A DNA stretch of 64,000 bases from Amycolatopsis mediterranei (GTDB lineage: Bacteria > Actinomycetota > Actinomycetes > Mycobacteriales > Pseudonocardiaceae). The stretch covers positions 3,615,719 through 3,679,718 of the forward strand of contig NZ_CP100416.1 in NCBI RefSeq assembly GCF_026017845.1, in the 5' to 3' direction. The translations under genes were made by a program, and so were the position numbers. The notes below the pieces were generated by a model. That model searched no databases, was not told the DNA's origin, and saw only the letters and a program-made list of their open reading frames with translations. Of the stretch, positions 42,894-50,985 are shown piece by piece. Numbering within the stretch: position 1 is the first letter of the stretch; each line of letters opens with the position of its first letter.

Positions 42894-44209
42894 CAGGCTT
42901 TCCCTTCCAGCACGGTCAATCCCCGCTCGCGCAGCTCGGCGACGACGCCGGCCTGCGTCTGCCGGACGGCGGTGGTCAGGGTCGTGCCACCCGTCTTCAC
43001 CCCGCCCATCCGGTCGACGACGGTGGAGAACGTCCGCAGGGCATTGGGCCCCCACGTCCAGTCCGGGACGCGCCGGGCGGCTTCGTCGAGCACGTCGTAC
43101 ACCGGGTCGCCGGCGAAGTAGCCGCCCTTGTAGGCCTTCCGGGCCACGTCCCGGCTCGGCAGGTAGCCGGGGAACGGCGTGGTGAACGTGGTGCCGATCT
43201 TCGCGACGGCCGGGTCGGTGCTCAGCCAGCGCAGGAACTTCACGGCCGCGTCCGCCACCTCGCTTTCGGCGGAGACGGCGAACGCGCTGCCGCCCTGCAC
43301 GCCGTTGGCCGGGACGCCGTCCCAGGTCGGCATCGTGGTGACCGCCCACCGGCCGGTGTCCTTCGGGATGGACTTCACCAGCGTGCCGACGCTCCAGGAC
43401 GCGCCGAGCAGGCCCCACAGCCGGCCGGTGTGCATCGCCCCGATCCAGTCCTGGTCGCCGGTCGGGGCGGTGGCCACCAGGCCGTCGCGGATCATGCCCT
43501 GCCAGTAATCGGCGGTGCGCAGGGTGCCCGGGCCGTCGATGTCCACCCGCCACGAGCCGCCGTCGACACGCCACCAGGGATCGCCCGCCTGCCAGCACAT
43601 CCCGGCGAAGAAGGAGCCGTCGTTGAGCGGGAACGTCGTCACGCGCGCGGCCGGGTCGGCCTTCTTGACCGCCTGTGCGGCGGTGCGGAATTCCTCCCAG
43701 GTGCGCGGCACCGCGATCCCGTGCCGGTCGAACAGGTCCTTGCGGTAGTAGAGGACCATCGGGGCGAGGTCCATCGGCACTGCCCAGGTGCGGCCGCCGG
43801 GCCGCACGCCCTGCCAGGCCGCGGGGGAGTAGCCGCGCTCCAGGTCCGCGAGGTCGTCGGTGAGGTCCCGCAGCCCGCCCGTGGTGAGCAGCTGCGGGAG
43901 GCCCTGGTACTCCGCGTGCAGGATGTCCGGGGCGTTGTGGGCGCGCAACGCGTTGGTCTGCTGGGCGTAGCCGCCCTTCAGGCCGGCCGCGATCACGTTG
44001 AGCTCCACCGTGATGTCCGGGTGCGCCGCGTTGAACCCGGCGACGTACTTGTCCATGCCGGTGAGCCAGGACCAGATGCGCACCCGCGTGGCACCGGAGG
44101 CCGTGGTCGTCGACGACGCACAGCCGCCGATCAGCCCGCCGGCCGCGAGGGCGGCCGTGGCCGAGAGGAACCTCCGGCGGTTCAGGCCCGCCGATTCCCG
44201 AAGCGTCAT
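42893..44209 (-). CDS. ABC sugar transporter solute-binding lipoprotein
   Basis: A 438-aa extracellular binding protein. The signal LNRRRFLSATAALAAGGLIGGC has a twin-arginine RRRFLS motif and lipobox IGGC (lipid-anchored Cys near residue 30). The mature part is a type-1 sugar-binding fold (VRIWSWLTGMDKYVAGFNAAHPDITVELNV, MVLYYRKDLFDRHGI). ATG 44209 has GGAGGAG upstream; an in-frame ATG at 44269 would add a leader without a signal. First gene of the six-gene operon, divergent from the heparinase-like gene. Confidence 0.92.
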   Translation of the reverse strand: MTLRESAGLNRRRFLSATAALAAGGLIGGCASSTTTASGATRVRIWSWLTGMDKYVAGFNAAHPDITVELNVIAAGLKGGYAQQTNALRAHNAPDILHAEYQGLPQLLTTGGLRDLTDDLADLERGYSPAAWQGVRPGGRTWAVPMDLAPMVLYYRKDLFDRHGIAVPRTWEEFRTAAQAVKKADPAARVTTFPLNDGSFFAGMCWQAGDPWWRVDGGSWRVDIDGPGTLRTADYWQGMIRDGLVATAPTGDQDWIGAMHTGRLWGLLGASWSVGTLVKSIPKDTGRWAVTTMPTWDGVPANGVQGGSAFAVSAESEVADAAVKFLRWLSTDPAVAKIGTTFTTPFPGYLPSRDVARKAYKGGYFAGDPVYDVLDEAARRVPDWTWGPNALRTFSTVVDRMGGVKTGGTTLTTAVRQTQAGVVAELRERGLTVLEGKA

Positions 44210-44282
44210 TGCTCCTCCGTCGAAGTGATGGCTGTCACTGTCGGGCTGTGCCATAGTGCGAGTCAACAATTCAGGTCAAAAC

Positions 44283-44298
44283 CGATCACAAACGATCA
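44283..44298. promoter_or_regulatory. Direct repeat, candidate operator of the sugar locus
   Basis: CGATCA at 44283-44288 and again at 44293-44298, 10 bp apart (one helical turn), within ACCGATCACAAACGATCAG, between the divergent heparinase-like gene and the ABC operon. Direct repeats with one-turn spacing are common targets of DeoR-type heads, and the locus encodes such a regulator. Confidence 0.45.
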
Positions 44299-44315
44299 GA
44301 ACCGAAGGGGACACT

Positions 44316-46130
44316 GTGGTCCTGCGCTCGGTCTTCGACGGCCGTCCGGTGGTGCGGCCCGCCTTCCCGGACGTCCGCGACCGGGCGGTCTGGGACGCGG
44401 CCGACGGGACCGAGCTGCTCGCGGAAGCCCGCGCTCTGCTCGCCCGCCCGGCGCCGGTCCTGACGGCCACGGCGTGGGCCCGGACGTTCCGCGACGGCGT
44501 CCGGACCGAGTACGAAGACGCCGCCCGCGAGCTGCGCGAACGCGTCACCACGCTGGTGCTGGCCGCGGTGCTGGCGCCTCCGGAGGAGGGGTCGTTCCTC
44601 GACGGCGCGATCGACGGGCTGGTCGCGCTGGCCGAGGCGACCACCTGGTGCTGGGCGCCCCACGACCGGCACGCGGCCGCCCGGGGCGAGGTGGTCGCCG
44701 ATCCCGACGACCCCTTCCTCGACCTGGGCGCGGCCGAAGTCGCCTCCCTGTTCGCCTGGACCGATCACGTCCTCGGCCCGCGCTTCGACGTCCGCGCGCC
44801 CGGCCTGCGCAAGCGGTTGCGGCGGGAAGCCGAACTCCGCGTCCTGACGCCGTTCGAGCGGATCCGCGACTGGCACTGGCTCGGCCTCGACGGCGACGCG
44901 CACAACTGGAACCCGTGGATCCACAGTGCCGTTCTCACCGCCGCGCTCCTGCTCGTCGACGACGAAGAGCGGCGCCGGCGGCTGGTGCGGCTGGTGGTCG
45001 AAGGCCTCGACCACTACGTCGCCGTGCTGCCTGACGACGGCGGCATCGACGAGGGCGTCGCCTACTGGTGGCACGGCGCCTGCCGGCTGCTGGAGTGCCT
45101 CGACCTGCTGGCCGACGCGACCGGCGTCGACGCGCGGGAGCTTCCCGTGCTGGCGCCGCTGATCCGCTTTCCGCACCGCATGCACCTGGGCGGCGACGCC
45201 TACGTCAACGCCGGGGACGCGCCGGCCCGCCTGTCGCCGGCCCAGCCGTGGCACGTCCTGCACCGGTGGGGCGCGCGGCTCGGCGACGACGACGTCCGGG
45301 CGCACGCGGTGAGCCGGGCGCGCGCGAGCGGGCGGCTCGTCTGGCCGTCGGCCGGGCTGGGCCGCGCATTGGCCGGCCTGGCCGACCCGGACTGGCGGAA
45401 GGCGATGACCGACGAGCCCGCGCAGAGCTGGCTGGCCCGCGAAGAGTGGCTGCCGCGGGTGCAGGTGCTCGTGGCCCGGGAGGCGGCGGGCACCCCGCAC
45501 GGGCTGACCGTGGCGGCCAAGGCCGGGCACAACGGCGAGCGGCACAACCACCTCGACGTCGGGTCGTACTGGGTGGCGGTCGACGGGGTGCCGGTGGTGG
45601 CCGACGCCGGTCAGCCGACCTACACCGCGGCCAGCTTCGGGCCGGACCGGTACCGGTCCTGGGCGTTGCGCAGCGAGTGGCACAACGTCCCCGAGCCGGG
45701 CGTCACGCAGGAACCGGGGGCGGACCGCGGGGCGCGAGACGTCCGGGTCGAGCTCACCGCGTCCGCGGCCACGCTGTCCGCGGACCTCGCCGGGGCCTAC
45801 CCGGGTGTGCCGCGCTGGATCCGTTCGGTGCGGCTGGTCCGCGCACCCCACGCCCACGTCCTCGTGGCGGACGACGAGTCCGTCCGGCCGGTCCGGCTGC
45901 GGCACGTCCTCGCGGGTGACGTCGAGCTGGGGGAGGGCGAAGCGTTCGCGTCCCTGGGTGGGCGGCGGGTGCTGCGGCTGAGCTGGGATGCCCGGCACAC
46001 CACCGCGGAACTCGAGCGGCGGCCGCTGGACGATCCCCTGCTGCGGGCCTCCTGGGGTGAGCACCTGAGCCGGCTCACCCTGCTGGTGCGCGAGGGCCCG
46101 GCGCGGGTCCGGCTGGAGCAGGTCCGGTGA
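44316..46130 (+). CDS. Heparinase II/III-family protein (polysaccharide lyase-like)
   Basis: A 604-aa protein. The N-terminal half is an (alpha/alpha) toroid (HNWNPWIHSAVLTAALLL, DDGGIDEGVAYWWHGACRLLECLDLL), and the C-terminal beta-sandwich has the Hepar_II_III core HNGERHNHLDVGSYWVAVDG and DAGQPTYT, with the His/Asn residues used in beta-elimination of uronates. No signal peptide, so it acts inside on imported oligosaccharides. GTG 44316 has GAAGGGG at six bases. Co-transcribed with the DeoR/LacI regulator (1-bp overlap). Confidence 0.87.
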   Translation: MVLRSVFDGRPVVRPAFPDVRDRAVWDAADGTELLAEARALLARPAPVLTATAWARTFRDGVRTEYEDAARELRERVTTLVLAAVLAPPEEGSFLDGAIDGLVALAEATTWCWAPHDRHAAARGEVVADPDDPFLDLGAAEVASLFAWTDHVLGPRFDVRAPGLRKRLRREAELRVLTPFERIRDWHWLGLDGDAHNWNPWIHSAVLTAALLLVDDEERRRRLVRLVVEGLDHYVAVLPDDGGIDEGVAYWWHGACRLLECLDLLADATGVDARELPVLAPLIRFPHRMHLGGDAYVNAGDAPARLSPAQPWHVLHRWGARLGDDDVRAHAVSRARASGRLVWPSAGLGRALAGLADPDWRKAMTDEPAQSWLAREEWLPRVQVLVAREAAGTPHGLTVAAKAGHNGERHNHLDVGSYWVAVDGVPVVADAGQPTYTAASFGPDRYRSWALRSEWHNVPEPGVTQEPGADRGARDVRVELTASAATLSADLAGAYPGVPRWIRSVRLVRAPHAHVLVADDESVRPVRLRHVLAGDVELGEGEAFASLGGRRVLRLSWDARHTTAELERRPLDDPLLRASWGEHLSRLTLLVREGPARVRLEQVR

Positions 46131-47236
46131 TGCTCGCCTCGGAACGGCACCAGCTGATCCTTTCGGTGGTGCGCGAGCACGGCGCGGTCCGGCTCGCCGA
46201 CCTGGTCGAGCGGCTGGGCGTCACCGCGGTCACCGTGCGGCGGGACGTCACCGAGCTGGCCGACCGCGGGCTGCTGACGCGGGTGCACGGCGGGGTCACG
46301 CTGACCCGGCCCCGCGGCGGCCACCCCGAGCCGGGGCGCGCCGCTTCGGCGTTCGGCCCGGCCGCGCACGGCGCGCTGGTCGGCATGGTCGCGCCGTCGG
46401 TCGAGTACTACTGGCCGACGGTGGTCCAAGGCGCGCAGTCCACGGTGGCCGCCACCGGTGGCCGGCTCGTCCTGCGCGCGTCCAGCTACGACGCGGCCGA
46501 GGACCGCCGTCAGATCACCAAGCTCCTCGAACGCGGCGTGCAGACCCTGCTGGTCGCCCCGGCCACCAGCGGGCGCGGAGCCCTGGACCTGCTGCGCTGG
46601 CTGGGGTCGCTGAGCGTCCCGGTGGTGCTCGTCGAACGCCTGCCGCCGCCGGAGCTGCCGACGCTGGCGCTGGACGCGGCCACCACGGCGCACGCGCTCG
46701 GCGCGGGCCTGGCCGTCCGGCACCTGGTTTCCCTCGGCCACCGCGGGGTCGGGCTGGTCACGTCCCGGTCCAGCCCGACGAGCCGGGCGCTGCGCACCGG
46801 CTGGCGCGAGACGATCGGGTCCCTGGGCCTGGACACCGGCGCGGCGCTCGACCTCGACGTTCCCGTCTACGGCTCCCCGGGGTGGGCGCAGGAGTACGAC
46901 GCCCTGCTGGACCACTGCCTTCGGGCCGGCGTCCGGGCGCTGCTCGTGCACGCCGACCGGGAGGCCATCGGCCTGATCGAACGGGCACGTGACGGCGGCA
47001 TCGCGGTCCCCGGCGAGCTGGCGGTGGTTTCCTACGACGACGAGGTCGCGGCGGCGTCCGACCCGCCGCTGACCGCGGTGTGCCCGCAGAAGCACCGGCT
47101 CGGCGCGGTGGCCGCCGAGCTCGCACTGGCCCGGCTCGCCGACACGACCGAGCGGCCCGTGCACCGGCTGCAGCTCTGGCCGACGCTCGTGGTGCGCGAA
47201 TCGTGCGGAAGCGCGCCGGAATCCGCACTCGAGTGA
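46130..47236 (+). CDS. DeoR-headed, LacI-bodied transcriptional regulator
   Basis: A 368-aa hybrid regulator. Residues 1-60 are a DeoR-type winged helix (SERHQLILSVVREHGAVRLADL, VTAVTVRRDVTELADRGLL, HGGVTL), while residues about 80-360 are a LacI/GalR-type sugar-binding domain (ALVGMVAPSVEYYWPTVVQG, ITKLLERGVQTLLVAP, LGHRGVGLVTS, ELAVVSYDDEVAAASDPPLT). It therefore senses a sugar like LacI but binds DNA like DeoR. ATG 46130 overlaps the heparinase-like stop (TGATG); GTG 46127 is possible. Likely controls the two divergent sugar operons. Confidence 0.9.
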   Translation: MLASERHQLILSVVREHGAVRLADLVERLGVTAVTVRRDVTELADRGLLTRVHGGVTLTRPRGGHPEPGRAASAFGPAAHGALVGMVAPSVEYYWPTVVQGAQSTVAATGGRLVLRASSYDAAEDRRQITKLLERGVQTLLVAPATSGRGALDLLRWLGSLSVPVVLVERLPPPELPTLALDAATTAHALGAGLAVRHLVSLGHRGVGLVTSRSSPTSRALRTGWRETIGSLGLDTGAALDLDVPVYGSPGWAQEYDALLDHCLRAGVRALLVHADREAIGLIERARDGGIAVPGELAVVSYDDEVAAASDPPLTAVCPQKHRLGAVAAELALARLADTTERPVHRLQLWPTLVVRESCGSAPESALE

Positions 47237-47302
47237 AATGCCGGATCGAATGGCGGGGTGTGCGGTTTGCCCTGCCGGGATGTGCTTCAGGCGCTCGCAA
47301 CC

Positions 47303-48154
47303 TCAGGAGGCCGCGAGGCGGCGGAGGGCCGCGTGCGTCGTCACCGCCGTGCCGAGGGCGACGACGAGCACCGTGCCCGTCACCAGGACACGGGCCCGGG
47401 ACCGGACCTTCCGAGCCGGGATCAGCGGGCGGGACACGGCGAGGTCGGTGAGCGTGCGCTCGGCGTCCGCCATCGACGGCCGGGCCGCCGGTTCCGGGCG
47501 GACGAGTTCCAGCAGCGCGTCGAGGACCGCGCCGCGGGTCCGCGGCGGGACGGCGGTGCCCGGCACCCGCCCTTCGAGGGCGAAATACAGGGTGGCGCCC
47601 AGGGAATAGACGTCCGCGGGAGCACCCGCGCCCGAGCCGTCGGCCACTTCCGGGGCGGGGAAACCGCCGGTACCCAGCCCGAAGCCGGCGATCTTGGCCG
47701 TCCCGTCCGCGGTGAGGAGCACCTTGTCCGGACCGAACCCGCGGTGGAGGACGCCCTCGGCGTGCGCGGCCGCCAGCGCCGAAGCCAGTTGCGCGCCGAG
47801 TGCCGCGACGCGGTCCGGCGGGAAGCTCCCGCGCCGCTCGACGAGCTCGGCCAGGGTGCCGGCCGCCAGGTCCTCCGTCACCACGTACGGCGTCAGGTCG
47901 TGCTCGAACACGTCGTGCACCACGACCACGTGCGGGTGGTGCAGCCGGACGGCCGCGCGCGCGTCGCGGATCGCCTTGGCCCGGACGCGGTCGGAATGGG
48001 CCGCGTCGAACGGGCACCCCGGCGGCAGCCGTTCGACGACCACGAACCGGTCCAGCAATTCGTCCTTGGCTCGCCACGCCGTGGCGCCGGGATGGTGGCC
48101 GGCCGGTTCGAGCAGCCGGTACCGCCCGGCCAATGCACCCTTTTTCGCTGCCAC
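47303..48154 (-). CDS. Membrane-anchored Ser/Thr pseudokinase
   Basis: A 283-aa Pkn2-like kinase domain followed by a C-terminal TM helix (RVLVTGTVLVVALGTAV), with no ectodomain. Aligned with the two kinases encoded nearby, the catalytic residues are lost: the ATP-binding Lys is Glu41 (VVVERL instead of VAIKQL), HRD is HRG (137-139), DFG is GFG (157-159), and the glycine loop is degenerate (EPAGHHPGATA). The rest is well conserved (HAEGVLHR, DVYSLGATLYFALEG). GTG 48154 follows AGGGG. Probably a scaffold or decoy regulator of the active kinases rather than an enzyme. Confidence 0.82.
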   Translation of the reverse strand: MAAKKGALAGRYRLLEPAGHHPGATAWRAKDELLDRFVVVERLPPGCPFDAAHSDRVRAKAIRDARAAVRLHHPHVVVVHDVFEHDLTPYVVTEDLAAGTLAELVERRGSFPPDRVAALGAQLASALAAAHAEGVLHRGFGPDKVLLTADGTAKIAGFGLGTGGFPAPEVADGSGAGAPADVYSLGATLYFALEGRVPGTAVPPRTRGAVLDALLELVRPEPAARPSMADAERTLTDLAVSRPLIPARKVRSRARVLVTGTVLVVALGTAVTTHAALRRLAAS

Positions 48155-48228
48155 CTGTATCCCCTGTCGCCGTCGACGGCCCCTCTGAAAGGAAATACGG
48201 CCGCAACGGGAAACAGGTTCGGTAATTC

Positions 48229-49314
48229 TCACGCCTCGGACAATGCCGCAGGGGCCGCCGCGGTGCTTTCCCCGGTGACGAACGCGGGGGCCACGGTGTC
48301 GGGTCCGGCCGGTTCGCCGTCGAGCTGGCCCACCGCCCGGCGGACGGCCAGCACGCCCAGTTCGGCGGCCGGCATCACCACCGCGGTGGGCCGGATCCGC
48401 TGCTGCCCGGCCACCGTGTCCGAGCAGACCGCGACGACGGAAACGTCACCCGGGACCTGCCGGCCGCGGTGCCGCAGGGTGCCCATGACCAGGGGGAGGG
48501 CCGCTTCGTCGTGCACGACGAGCCCGGTCGGGCCGCCGTCGGCGAGCAGCTCGTCCAGGCAGCGGGCGACGTCTTCGGCGGCCGGCGCGCAGGGCCGGGA
48601 AACCGCTTTCACGCCGCGTTCGCCGGCGGCGGTGAGGAAGCTCTCCCCGAAGCCCTGCAGGTACCGGAGCCGGTGGCCGGGCAGCGTGGCCGACGGCCCG
48701 AGGTGGGCGACCGAGCGGTGGCCGAGGTCGGCGAGGTGGGTGAGGCAGGCCCGGCCGGCCGGCGCGAAGTCGAGCGTCACCGACGCCAGGCCGCGGTACT
48801 GCCCCGGCGCGCCGACCAGCACCGCGGGGCGGCCGGAGGCCAGCAGGACGGGCACGCGCGGGTCTTCGTCGCCGGCGTCCAGCACGATCACCGCGTCGGC
48901 CAGCGCGGCCGACGTCACCCGGTGCAGGCCCGAAGTGCCGTCGTCGTCGGTGACCAGGAGCAGGTCGAAGCCCAGTTCGCGGGCCGCGCCCGCCGCCGCG
49001 GAGAAGAACTCCATCTCCGTGCCCAGCTGCCGGTCGCCGAGCGGCGGCACCGCCACGGCGAGGACGCCGGCGCGGGGGGACGGCGAGCCGCCGCGGCGCC
49101 GGTAGCCGAGGGCGCGGATGGTTTCCTCGACCCGGCGCCGGGTGGCCGGGGAGATCGTCCGCTTCCCGGTGATCACGTAGGACACCGTGCTCGCCGAGAC
49201 GCCGGCCGCGTTCGCCACATCGGTGATCGTGACCGCGCCGCGGCCGCCGCCCGACGGCTCGTCCGCCACGTCGCGGAAATTCGTCATCTTGGTGAGGACT
49301 TTCTCGAGACCCAT
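48229..49314 (-). CDS. LacI-family transcriptional regulator
   Basis: A 361-aa regulator. The LacI headpiece ITDVANAAGVSASTVSYVITGKRTISPATRRRVEETIRALGYRRRG is preceded by a 28-residue leader; the hinge and the type I periplasmic-binding body (VLAVAVPPLGDRQLGTEMEFF, DLGHRSVAHLGPS, VSVVAVCSDTVAGQQRIRPT) follow. ATG 49314 is used; ATG 49287 is a shorter alternative and neither has a good ribosome site. A GTTAGCGCTAAC operator lies 26 bp upstream, indicating autoregulation. Lies between the pseudokinase and the first CBM2 kinase on the same strand. Confidence 0.88.
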   Translation of the reverse strand: MGLEKVLTKMTNFRDVADEPSGGGRGAVTITDVANAAGVSASTVSYVITGKRTISPATRRRVEETIRALGYRRRGGSPSPRAGVLAVAVPPLGDRQLGTEMEFFSAAAGAARELGFDLLLVTDDDGTSGLHRVTSAALADAVIVLDAGDEDPRVPVLLASGRPAVLVGAPGQYRGLASVTLDFAPAGRACLTHLADLGHRSVAHLGPSATLPGHRLRYLQGFGESFLTAAGERGVKAVSRPCAPAAEDVARCLDELLADGGPTGLVVHDEAALPLVMGTLRHRGRQVPGDVSVVAVCSDTVAGQQRIRPTAVVMPAAELGVLAVRRAVGQLDGEPAGPDTVAPAFVTGESTAAAPAALSEA

Positions 49315-49339
49315 TGTCCGATCCGTTGTCCGGCCGGAA

Positions 49340-49351
49340 GTTAGCGCTAAC
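49340..49351. promoter_or_regulatory. LacI-family operator
   Basis: The 12-bp perfect palindrome GTTAGCGCTAAC with the central CG expected of LacI/GalR operators, 26 bp before the LacI-family start codon. Probably the autoregulatory site. Confidence 0.7.
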
Positions 49352-49439
49352 AAGAAGGGGTGGAAGATGACCATAATGCCGGTCAACGCGGCTGGTCAAG
49401 CCACCTTCGTCGGATGATCCACATCGGCTGCGCGCCGAT

Positions 49440-50792
49440 TCATTCCCCGGGACGGCAGTCGGTCACCGGCATCCCGCGGTTGCCGCCGCGGGCCAGGGCG
49501 ATGAAGCCGAAGGTGGTCGATTCGCCCGGCTTCAGGACCGCATTCCACTCGGCGTTCGCGATCGCCGCGGTGGCGCCGGTCCGCACGAGCCTGCCGTTCC
49601 AGAGGTCGTCGATGCTCGTCCCGGCGGGGGTGGCCCAGCTGACCGTCCACCCGGTGACTTCGGCCCGCCCGCTGTTGCGCACGGTCACCAGCCCCTGGAA
49701 GCCGCCGTTCCACGACTTCACCACCTGGTAGCGCGCGGCGCAGCCGGCCGGACCCGTGGTCCGGGACGCGAGCGGCTTCGACGGCGGGGTCGTGGACGGC
49801 GCCGAAGCGAGCTGGGCCGCCGCGCTGGCGGGCTCCCGGCCGGGCGGGAGCGACGTCGCCGCCACGACGGCCGCCGCCGTCAATGCCAGTGCCGTCCCGG
49901 CGAAGGCCACCCGGGAGCGGCGACGGCGCGCCGGCGCGGGTGCGCGGTCGGCCGGGGCCGCCACCGGGGCCACGCCGGGCACGGTGGCGCGGGTCAGCAG
50001 CCGCGCCGCCCCGGCCATCGCGGGGCGGGCGGCCGGATCCCGGTGGAGCAGCCGGAGGACGGCGTCGGTGACCGGGCCGCTGGTGACGGGCGGGGTGACG
50101 GCGCCGGCCCCGACGCGTTTGAGCAGGGCCAGCTGGTTTTCGTCGGTGCCGAACGGCGGCCGCCCTTCGAGCGCGGTGTAGAGCGTCGCGCCGAGCGAGT
50201 AGACGTCGGCGGGGAAGCCGGGTTCGGCGCCGTCCGCGACTTCCGGGGCGAGGTAGGCCGGCGTGCCGACGACCAGCCCGCGGCCGGTGGCGGTGCCTTC
50301 CCCACGCGCGTGGGCCGCCCCGAAGTCGGTGATCTTCGCCGCGCCGTCGGTGGTGATCAGGACGTTGTTGGGGCTGATGTCGCGGTGCACCACGCCTTCC
50401 GCGTGCGCCGCGGCCAGCGCCGAGGCGAGCTGGGCGCCCAGCTCGGCCACGTACTCCGGCACCAGTGGGCCGCGCTCTTCCAGGAGCTCGGTCAGCGTGC
50501 GGGACGGCAGGTACTCCATCGTGATGTAGGCCCCGGACCCCTCCTCGACGACGTCGTACACGACGACCGCGTGCGGGTGGCGCAGCCGGGCGGTGACCCG
50601 GGCCTCCCGGACCGTCCGGTCGCGCGTGCGCTCGGCGGACGCCGGGTCGGCGGGGGAGTCGGGGAAGAGCTGCTTGATCGCGACCAGGCGATCGAGCCGC
50701 TCGTCCTTCGCCCGCCACACGGTCCCCATCGCGCCGTGACCCGCCCGGCCCAGCACGCGGTACCGGCCGTCGATCACTGCCCCTTCGTGCAC
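49440..50792 (-). CDS. Ser/Thr protein kinase with extracellular CBM2 module
   Basis: A 450-aa receptor-like kinase. Kinase domain 1-270: glycine loop GRAGHGAMGTV, Lys40, HRD at 136-138, DFG at 156-158, APE at 182-184. Then a Pro/Arg linker, one TM helix (about 294-316), a Ser/Thr/Pro stalk, and residues 351-446 as a family-2 carbohydrate-binding module: Cys351 and Cys446 at its ends and Trp361, Trp382, Trp398 and Trp416 at positions used for cellulose or chitin binding. GTG 50792 has GGAGGGG upstream; an in-frame start at 50873 would add an odd leader. Suggests direct sensing of a polysaccharide outside the cell. Confidence 0.88.
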   Translation of the reverse strand: MHEGAVIDGRYRVLGRAGHGAMGTVWRAKDERLDRLVAIKQLFPDSPADPASAERTRDRTVREARVTARLRHPHAVVVYDVVEEGSGAYITMEYLPSRTLTELLEERGPLVPEYVAELGAQLASALAAAHAEGVVHRDISPNNVLITTDGAAKITDFGAAHARGEGTATGRGLVVGTPAYLAPEVADGAEPGFPADVYSLGATLYTALEGRPPFGTDENQLALLKRVGAGAVTPPVTSGPVTDAVLRLLHRDPAARPAMAGAARLLTRATVPGVAPVAAPADRAPAPARRRRSRVAFAGTALALTAAAVVAATSLPPGREPASAAAQLASAPSTTPPSKPLASRTTGPAGCAARYQVVKSWNGGFQGLVTVRNSGRAEVTGWTVSWATPAGTSIDDLWNGRLVRTGATAAIANAEWNAVLKPGESTTFGFIALARGGNRGMPVTDCRPGE

Positions 50793-50985
50793 GGGCGCGC
50801 TCCCCTCCGTCGTCTCCGTCAGCGGGAACACGGCCGGTTCCGGCGCGCAGTTCGGCGCGTCGGAGCAATTCACTCACCTGGGTGGGGGTACGAAATGTGT
50901 TCGACGTATTCGTTCCGGATGCCGGAAACGGGACGGGCGGCTACGGAAGAATCGGCGATCCGGTTGTGACGGAACGATAACGGTC

